The position numbers and the translations under genes were made by a program. Shown here piece after piece: positions 57,805 to 64,000 of a DNA stretch of 64,000 nt. The notes below the pieces were generated by a model that was not told the origin of the DNA, made no database searches, and worked only from the letters and a program-made list of their open reading frames with translations. The stretch is from CBDDBK01 sp965225715 (GTDB taxonomy: Bacteria; Bacteroidota; Bacteroidia; Cytophagales; Flammeovirgaceae): positions 744,001 to 808,000 of the forward strand of contig CBDDBK010000002.1 in assembly GCA_965225715.1 (NCBI GenBank), read 5' to 3'. How positions within the stretch are numbered: the first letter of the stretch is position 1; every line of letters starts with the position of its first letter.

Positions 57805-59184
57805 ATGAAAACTTTTTTTATATATACTATTCTACTTTCCGTTTTAAGTTTAACTATAAATTGCGAAGGTCCAGTAGGACCTACTGGACCTTCTGGACAA
57901 TCAGGTCCTGATGGAACAAATGGACAGGATTTAACAACTAATTTTATTAGTGCTGTATATGCTATGTCTAATAATATTAATGGTAATACGGTAGTAGCTT
58001 TTGGAAGGCGTTCTGACGGTAGTTTAACAGAAATAGGCACTACAATTACAGGTGGAAATGGAGCTATTTTAGATGCAGGCGAAGGCTTAGATCCACTTAT
58101 ATCTTCTTTCTCACTTTACAAAATTATTTTAAACGATCAAAGATTTATATTAGCCGTAAACGCAGGTAGTAATTCTATTAGTGCTTTAAGAGTTAATCAA
58201 GATTATAGTTTAACACTTACTGATATGAAAGAAACTTTAGGAGAAAACCCTATTAGTATTGCTGTAGTAAATAATACTATCTATGTGGCACATACAAATG
58301 GCGTAATTTCGAGATCGGTTTTTGGAGATTCTACTTTTTCGACTTTTTCTATTGAAAGCACAGAAATAAATCGTCGCTTATCCTGCATACGTACTTCGGA
58401 GGATGCTAGTTATATAGTAATTTCTGTTTTAAATACGGGAAGAACAGGACTTAATAATACAACTGAATCTATAATCATGTATCCACTTAATACTGATGGC
58501 ACTTTTAATATTTTAGGTAGAAATGCAGCAACTTCAACAGGTGGACCAGATAACAATGCAAGTGGTTTAAGCGGATACAACAGTATTGACAATCCAGGTA
58601 GAAACTTTCCAACGGTAATTGGTCTTAGTATAGCACAAACAAATGGAAAAACTTTTGCTTTAGCTATAGAAGCCAGAGAAATACAAGCTGATGGAGATGC
58701 CCCAGAAGGTATTTTTTTACAAGCAGGTTCTATCACATCCTATGAAATTACAGATGGAGGTATAACTCCTATTTCAGTAGATGTCATTACTGATGCTGAT
58801 ACAGTAGGAGTAGATCCTGGACAAAGAACAACTTGTTGGAGTGCTTTTTCTGTTGATTTTAAGTATTTATGGACAAGTAATAGTTTTGAGTCATCTATTT
58901 CAACTTTTGAGTTTGATACTCTCACAGGCGAAGTAACACTTTTAAGAGAATTAGAAGTTGATAACTTAGGTATTTTCCCATCAACAAATCCCAACAACCC
59001 TTTTGATCAAACTGAAGGATTTATTGATTGTCATGTAAGTTCTGATGGAGATTATTATTTTCAACTACATGGTCTAACTGGTCGTATAAGCGTTTATAGA
59101 ATTGGAAATGGAGGGACTTTAACTTTTCTCCAAGAGATTGGTGGTTTACCACAAAGATTTTCACAAGGTATCATTTCTTTATAA
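57805..59184 (+). CDS. Lipoprotein with short collagen-like segment and beta-propeller domain
   Basis: 459 residues. A lipoprotein signal ends in LTINC with C20 as the lipidated cysteine. Directly after it comes a collagen-like stretch of seven Gly-X-Y triplets (GPVGPTGPSGQSGPDGTNGQ, residues 22-41). The remaining roughly 410 residues repeat pairs of strands such as ILAVNAGSNSISALRVNQDY, TIYVAHTNGVISRSV, YLWTSNSFESSISTFEFD and VSSDGDYYFQLHGLTGRIS. That is the pattern of seven-bladed lactonase-like (LVIVD/Lgl) propellers. Presumably exposed on the outer membrane with the collagen-like stalk next to the lipid anchor. Enzymatic activity is not evident; a binding role is possible. Confidence 0.7.
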   Translation: MKTFFIYTILLSVLSLTINCEGPVGPTGPSGQSGPDGTNGQDLTTNFISAVYAMSNNINGNTVVAFGRRSDGSLTEIGTTITGGNGAILDAGEGLDPLISSFSLYKIILNDQRFILAVNAGSNSISALRVNQDYSLTLTDMKETLGENPISIAVVNNTIYVAHTNGVISRSVFGDSTFSTFSIESTEINRRLSCIRTSEDASYIVISVLNTGRTGLNNTTESIIMYPLNTDGTFNILGRNAATSTGGPDNNASGLSGYNSIDNPGRNFPTVIGLSIAQTNGKTFALAIEAREIQADGDAPEGIFLQAGSITSYEITDGGITPISVDVITDADTVGVDPGQRTTCWSAFSVDFKYLWTSNSFESSISTFEFDTLTGEVTLLRELEVDNLGIFPSTNPNNPFDQTEGFIDCHVSSDGDYYFQLHGLTGRISVYRIGNGGTLTFLQEIGGLPQRFSQGIISL

Positions 59185-59210
59185 AGGCTTATAAATATTT
59201 AATTATTTCT

Positions 59211-59324
59211 AATAGACTCTAATATACTATTTTTTTGCATAATATAAAAATATATAAATTACTAAAAACCAAATATTTAAAAATACATAAAACTTCTAAA
59301 AAATTTTACAACATATAGTTTATT
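59211..59324. repeat. Small inverted-repeat element, AATAGACTC family, copy 3
   Basis: Left end AATAGACTCTAATATACTAT, right end TTTTACAACATATAGTTTATT, and the inner tract AAAACCAAATATTT shared with the copy at 12012. Lies 26 bases after the lipoprotein stop. The rest of this 574-base gap (59325-59758) is AT-rich and empty to my eye. Confidence 0.65.
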
Positions 59325-59818
59325 ATTTAATAAAACCTATTTAAATACCTACTATTACATTTAAGATACTTTTTAATTTTATTGAACGTTTAGGATTAAG
59401 AGTATAGAAAATTATTTTTCAAATATGAACTTGGCTTATTTATTGCGTAAAAAGTCACGCATATAATAATTGTAGGTTTAGGTTACCATTTTTATGAAAA
59501 CTTAGGTATCCTAAATATTAAAAGTAATATATTTCATTAGAGTTATATTATTAAAAATCTTAGATTTGTATTTAAATCTAAGATACTAATTTAAAGAGTA
59601 TTTACTTAGTTACAAAATCATTTTTCATATTCATTCGTGATATATTATTGAGTTTTTTATCCATATAATCGGTCATATTCTTAATAAACTACTTATTTAC
59701 AGCAATTTTAAAAAATGTCAAGTTAGAATTTTTATAATTTCATTTTTATCCTACTATTTTGATGATAAATAATAAATTTAATGTAGTATCTTACTTTTTT
59801 ATTAAAACAAAATTTGAT

Positions 59819-62800
59819 ATGTATCAATGTGCAAAGCATCTATTCATTGGTTTTTTAGTTTTCTTTTGTTTATGTTTTAGTTTAAAAGCTCAAGTTGACG
59901 GAAGTATAATTATTAATAGAGGATCATCTTTCACCAATAGCCGACTTGTTAATTTAGTCATTATAAGTAGAGGTGCAAAAGAAATGCTAATTAGTAATAA
60001 TGGTAGTTTTATTGGGCGCCAATGGGAGCCTTATAAGCAAGTACGAAATAATTGGAAATTAACTCAAAGTGATGGAATTAAAACCGTCTATATAAAATTT
60101 AGAGGCGCTAGTGGTGAAATTTCTGAAATTTCATCAGCTCAAATAGGTTTGGATACAGAGCCGCCTGAAAACATAGATTTTAATATTAATGGAGGAAAGC
60201 CTTATACTAATAATAAAAATCGTTTGGTACTTTTAAGATTTGAAGGTGAGAATATTTATAAAATGCGCGTTAGCCAAAATAATATTTTTCATAACTCTGC
60301 TTGGACAACTTTTTCTGAAGCTCGGAAATGGAGGCTAAGTGGTGCCGAAGGTACCAAAAGCGTTTATGTTCAATATATGGATAGAGCAGGTAACAAAAGC
60401 CCTATTTTAGAAGATAAAATAATATTAGATTATACACCTCCTTCAAAATGTAAAGTCTCTATTAATAGAGATGTTAAATATACAAATAAACGAACTGTAA
60501 ACTTATTTTTGCAAGCGGACCAAGCTACACAAATGATTGTTAAAGGATGGGATGAATGGATGCCTTATAAATCCCAAATAAGTTACGATTTGCCAGGTTC
60601 GGAGGGCTTGAAAAGAATTTATGTTAAGTTTAGAGATGATGCGGGCAATACTTCTAATATTGTGCATGATGATATTATTTTTGATATGACTCCCCCAACT
60701 AATATAGTTGTAGAAATAAATAATGGTTCTAGTTATATCAATGATTATAGAAAAAGCCAAGTTTATATTTTATGTCAAGGTGCTAATTTCATGATGGTTA
60801 GCAATTATTCTGATTTTAGAAATAGTTATTGGGAAAAATATAAACCTCTTTTACCAGAATGGTCTCTGATTGAAGGCGAAGGAGAAAGAAATATTTATGT
60901 TAAACTTAAAGATTTTGCTGGTAATGAATCTGAAATTTATTCTGATAAGATTATAATAGATCCCAATCCTCCGGAAAATGCAAGTGTCAGAATAATAGCT
61001 CCTAATTCTATTTATGATGAAGAAACACAAATAACTTATATAAATCAAGAAGTAGAACATGTTAACTTGGAGATTAAGGGTGATGCTGCTACCTATGCTC
61101 TTATTAGCAATGATCAAAATTTTTTTGGGGCTTCTTGGCAAGCCTATACGCCTATTGTTAAAGATTGGAAATTACAAAAAGATGAAAATGGCTTAAGACG
61201 AGTTTTTGTGAAGCTACGTGACGAAGCAGGTAACCAAACAAAAATATTTTTTGATCAGGTTGTCATCGATATAGATCCACCCTTAGATTGTAAAATTAGT
61301 ATAGATAATCATGCCGAATATTGTACTAATAAAGAACTTAATGTAACACTTAGTCTATTTGCTAGAGGTGCTAAATACATGAAAATTAGTAATGAACCAA
61401 ACTTTGAAAATTCCGAATGGTTACCATATACACATACTATAAAATGGAAATTAGAAGGAAATGATGGACTTAAATCAGTGTTTGTAAAATATAAAGATAT
61501 TGCTGAAAATAAATCTGAACCTATTCAAGATGATATTATTTTGGATACAAAACCACCTTATGATACTAAAATTACAATTAATAAAGGAGAGAAAACAACA
61601 AATCATTATGATAGAACAGTTCTAATGAAACTTAGAGCCAAAGATGCTATAGTTATGAGAGTCTCTAATGAACCAAACTTTAAAACAAGTCGTTGGATGG
61701 CATATTCTGAGCTTAATTTTAAATGGCAATTACCTAATGAAGACGGAGACCACCATGTATATGCTCAATTTAGAGATGAAGCAGGCAATATTAGCCCAAC
61801 TATTAATAGTAAAATTACTTTAGATCGTTCTCCTCCCATTTATCCTTCTGTAGTTATAAATGATGGTGAAGTTACAACAAATAATAAGAATAAAGATGTT
61901 ATATTAACTTTAAAAGCTTTTCAAGCAGTTGAAATGAGGATCAGTAACATATACGATTTAAGACACAGTAGTAATTGGATACCTTTTCAAGAAAATTATA
62001 AATGGAAATTAGTTGGTGGAGATGGTTTAAAGACTGTATATGCTCAATTTAAAGATTCTATTGGTAATTTTTCACGTATAGTTTTTGATAGAATTGGTAT
62101 AGATCGTAGAGCACCTACTAGTGGTAAAATTTCTATTAATCATAAGGCTCAATTTACTACTAATGTTAACGGAGTTGTTAATTTAGACATTTACGTTAGA
62201 GGCGCTACTGAAATGATGATTAGTAATGATATAACTTTTAAAAATGCTAAATGGCAACCTTATCAACATTTTTTATACAATTGGTATTTAGATGGTGATG
62301 ATGGAAAAAAAACTGTATATATTCGTTTTAGAGATGATTCAGGAAATGAAACTGAACCTACTAGTGCTTCTATTATTTTAGATCGGCAAGAGCCTATAAA
62401 TACCAAAATAGCTATTAACAAAGGAGCAAAGTATATAACAAACCCAAATAGAATAGTTAACCTTGATATAGTTGCTGAAGGTGCTACTGAAATGCTTATT
62501 ACAAATTCATCATATTTGAAAAGTAAGCGTTGGGAGGCTTATAAGCCTACCAAATCTTGGGTACTTTTAGATAAGGAAGGTAAAAAAACAGTTTATGCTC
62601 AATTTCGGGACGAAGCAGGAAATACTTCAGACATAACAGAATCATCTATAATATTAGATACAGAACCTCCAAAGGGTTTACATGTCATCATAAATGATGG
62701 GAAAAAAGTAACTTATCACACTAGTGTAAACTTAAGCATTTTAGCTGAAAATGCTGATTATATGAGAATTGGTAGAGATTCTAATTTTTCTGGGGTGGAA

Positions 62801-62941
62801 TGGGAACCTTATAGAGAAATAAAAGAATGGGAATTACTGGAAAGAGACGGTTTGCAACGTGTATATGTTTCTTTCAAAGATAAAGCCGAAAATGTAAGTA
62901 CTTTTATTTTTGGTCAAATAACATATAGTTCTACAAAATAA
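59819..62941 (+). CDS. Secreted protein of eleven ~92-residue Ig-like repeats
   Basis: The start at 59819 (MYQCAKHLFIGFLVFFCLCF) gives a signal peptide; an ATG at 59759 would add 20 residues that do not look like one. The mature protein is eleven repeats of about 90-95 residues. Each begins with a strand and INxGxxxTN, has a middle MxISNxxxF...W.PY and W.L...DGLKTVYVQFRDEAGN, and ends (I/L)LDxxPP. These are FN3/Ig-like modules (the GNxS and DxxPP ends are typical of extracellular bacterial repeat proteins). No T9SS sorting domain or lipobox is seen at either end; the last repeat ends at the stop. Probably an extracellular scaffold or adhesin. It lies upstream of gldJ and is separated from it by a MITE. 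Confidence 0.8.
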   Translation: MYQCAKHLFIGFLVFFCLCFSLKAQVDGSIIINRGSSFTNSRLVNLVIISRGAKEMLISNNGSFIGRQWEPYKQVRNNWKLTQSDGIKTVYIKFRGASGEISEISSAQIGLDTEPPENIDFNINGGKPYTNNKNRLVLLRFEGENIYKMRVSQNNIFHNSAWTTFSEARKWRLSGAEGTKSVYVQYMDRAGNKSPILEDKIILDYTPPSKCKVSINRDVKYTNKRTVNLFLQADQATQMIVKGWDEWMPYKSQISYDLPGSEGLKRIYVKFRDDAGNTSNIVHDDIIFDMTPPTNIVVEINNGSSYINDYRKSQVYILCQGANFMMVSNYSDFRNSYWEKYKPLLPEWSLIEGEGERNIYVKLKDFAGNESEIYSDKIIIDPNPPENASVRIIAPNSIYDEETQITYINQEVEHVNLEIKGDAATYALISNDQNFFGASWQAYTPIVKDWKLQKDENGLRRVFVKLRDEAGNQTKIFFDQVVIDIDPPLDCKISIDNHAEYCTNKELNVTLSLFARGAKYMKISNEPNFENSEWLPYTHTIKWKLEGNDGLKSVFVKYKDIAENKSEPIQDDIILDTKPPYDTKITINKGEKTTNHYDRTVLMKLRAKDAIVMRVSNEPNFKTSRWMAYSELNFKWQLPNEDGDHHVYAQFRDEAGNISPTINSKITLDRSPPIYPSVVINDGEVTTNNKNKDVILTLKAFQAVEMRISNIYDLRHSSNWIPFQENYKWKLVGGDGLKTVYAQFKDSIGNFSRIVFDRIGIDRRAPTSGKISINHKAQFTTNVNGVVNLDIYVRGATEMMISNDITFKNAKWQPYQHFLYNWYLDGDDGKKTVYIRFRDDSGNETEPTSASIILDRQEPINTKIAINKGAKYITNPNRIVNLDIVAEGATEMLITNSSYLKSKRWEAYKPTKSWVLLDKEGKKTVYAQFRDEAGNTSDITESSIILDTEPPKGLHVIINDGKKVTYHTSVNLSILAENADYMRIGRDSNFSGVEWEPYREIKEWELLERDGLQRVYVSFKDKAENVSTFIFGQITYSSTK

Positions 62942-62987
62942 AATATACTCTTTAAGTCTATTTTTAAAAAGTTATAAATTCTAAAAA

Positions 62988-63256
62988 TAGACTTGCCCGG
63001 ATTTGATAATCAATCAAATAAAAAAGTTATTTTTATAAAAAATTGTTAATTAAAAACTTATAAAAAAAGATATTATAATGAAAGTTTAGAGGTTTTTCAA
63101 AGAGATCAAGTAAAATTTAGATAATAAATATATTTTTAATTTATATTTATTATCTTGATAATCAAATATTTATACTATGTTAGTTTTTTTCATTAAATTC
63201 AATACCAAAAAACCAAAATTACATAGCATATTGATTATCAAAATAATTCAAGTCTA
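62988..63256. mobile_element. 269-bp MITE with TAGACTT ends, copy B
   Basis: Reverse-oriented copy of the element at 35327-35595, same length. Starts TAGACTTGCCCGGATTTGAT and ends TTGATTATCAAAATAATTCAAGTCTA (27-base imperfect inverted repeats). Flanked by TA-containing AT-rich sequence, and AAGTCTATTTTT at 62954-62965 pairs with AAAAATAGACTT across the left edge, forming a possible hairpin after the repeat protein gene. No coding capacity. The rest of the gap up to 63493 shows nothing. Confidence 0.85.
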
Positions 63257-63493
63257 ATAGTTTTGATATGATCGATCAATCACATTACAAAAAAATATGT
63301 TTAAATAAACAAACTAATATTTGTAACTAACTATATTTGTAGAAAGATATTGATAGAAGATAATTTAATCCTTATATCTAAAAAAATAAGAGTTCGGTAT
63401 AATTTTTGCCCTATTTATCCGTTTGAAAATAATAAAAGTCATTTTGTATTATCACAAATTCAGTTTATTCAATTAAAAAATAAAAATTAGGTT

Positions 63494-64000
63494 ATGATTA
63501 GTGAAAAAATCAAAACTTTTACTTCTTTTTCGGTTCCTTTTTGCTTAGCCTTATTACTGGTTTATTCTAGTTGTACCATACGAGGTATTGGTAATCCCAC
63601 AGCCAGTAATCCAGGTAAAAAAAGCACAAAAACTGGACAAGAATACAATGGTAAAGACGAAACTTCTTTTGAAGTACGCCCCTATTTTGGTCAGCCTAAA
63701 GGACCTGATTTAAAGTATGTAGAAGGTGGAAGAGTTATCCTTGGGTCTTTTGAGGAAGATGTTGTTAATACAAGAGACAATATAGAAAGAACTGTTACTG
63801 TTTCCTCCTTCTTTATGGATGAAACCGAAGTAGCCAATATCCATTGGTTAGAATATATGTTTTTTGCACGTGATTCAGGGATAGAGTATTATAATGAAAC
63901 TATCCCTGATACAACTGTCTGGGCTGCAGAGTTGGCATATAATGATCCTTATATAGAACATTATTTGAGATATCCCGGTTTTAGATATTTTCCTGTTGTT
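63494..64000 (+). CDS. gldJ: Gliding motility / T9SS lipoprotein GldJ, 3' part beyond the window
   Basis: 169 codons are visible. Lipoprotein signal (LLLVYSSC, lipobox Cys about residue 27) is followed by about 60 linker residues and the beginning of an FGE-sulfatase (SUMF1-like) domain: YVEGGRVILGSFEED, RTVTVSSFFMDETEVANIHW and WAAELAYNDPYIEHYLRYPG. The last segment fits GldJ (PDTxVW...YNxPYxExYLRxPxxxxxPV) better than GldK. GldJ is an outer membrane lipoprotein needed for stability of the GldK-N ring and for secretion by the type IX system. The gene is complete at its 5' end, with a long gap upstream. Confidence 0.78.
   Translation, partial: MISEKIKTFTSFSVPFCLALLLVYSSCTIRGIGNPTASNPGKKSTKTGQEYNGKDETSFEVRPYFGQPKGPDLKYVEGGRVILGSFEEDVVNTRDNIERTVTVSSFFMDETEVANIHWLEYMFFARDSGIEYYNETIPDTTVWAAELAYNDPYIEHYLRYPGFRYFPVV

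Noticed and set aside
62954..62994. Simple intrinsic terminator of the repeat-protein gene
   Set aside because: The right arm (AAAAATAGACTT) includes the first bases of the MITE, so the hairpin may be a chance product of the insertion; kept only as a note with the element.
1..64000. tRNA, rRNA or tmRNA genes
   Set aside because: No GTTCGAATC-type T-loop with matching acceptor ends and no rRNA-like stretch was seen on either strand; a covariance-model search would be needed to rule out all.

Overview
The window comes from an AT-rich member of the Bacteroidota. The evidence is the T9SS/gliding lipoprotein GldJ at the right edge, two giant surface proteins ending in type IX sorting domains (types A and B), a detached alternative complex III subunit (ActF), the rpmG-DUF4295 ribosomal pair, a CarboxypepD_reg/TonB receptor, and the FtsK-LolA pair. 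The genus cannot be told from the sequence alone.

Layout. 0.2-4 kb: glnS, then an adenine/cytosine-N4 DNA methyltransferase whose restriction partner is a frameshifted remnant. 4-11.3 kb: one giant T9SS type B cargo gene split by a one-base frameshift. 11.3-17 kb: a repeat-rich gap, a leucine-rich-repeat/Ig-like T9SS cargo and a porin O/P-type barrel. 17-19 kb: grpE-dnaJ. 19-23 kb: ferredoxin, actF, a hendecad coiled-coil membrane protein and an anchored conserved-cysteine protein. 23-28.4 kb: an accessory stretch with a retron-type reverse transcriptase (frameshifted), an IS1-family graveyard and an M1 peptidase. 28.4-34.3 kb: rpmG, DUF4295, a TonB receptor with a Fur/Zur-type palindrome upstream, and pbpC. 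34.3-36.2 kb: a transglutaminase/TPR pseudogene interrupted by a 269-bp MITE, then a small holin-like membrane protein. 36.5-44.4 kb: lolA-ftsK, miaA, an IS630 remnant, more IS1 remnants, OsmC. 44.8-51.2 kb: a membrane-anchored protein with a beta-propeller-like tail, a Uma2 nuclease-fold protein and a single-chain nuclease-methylase-specificity restriction enzyme. 51.5-64 kb: M16 peptidase, OmpA-like coiled-coil protein, ECF sigma factor, MORN-repeat protein, outer membrane barrel, collagen-like/beta-propeller lipoprotein, an 11-repeat secreted protein and gldJ (cut by the window edge).

The genes combine household functions (translation, chaperones, cell division, peptidoglycan and envelope biogenesis, respiration) with a large investment in T9SS-exported surface proteins. 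The most unusual layer is the non-coding one. At least four families of small repeats fill the intergenic gaps: a 95-bp dispersed element (three good copies, several decayed), a 269-bp element with TA ends, a roughly 100-125-bp element with ends like AATAGACTCTATG, and a 147-bp element with ends CAATACTTCGGTAAA. No full-length transposase is left; only IS1 and IS630 wrecks are visible. Many frameshifts lie in or near homopolymer runs, so each could be real decay or sequencing error.

No tRNA, rRNA or CRISPR array was recognised.
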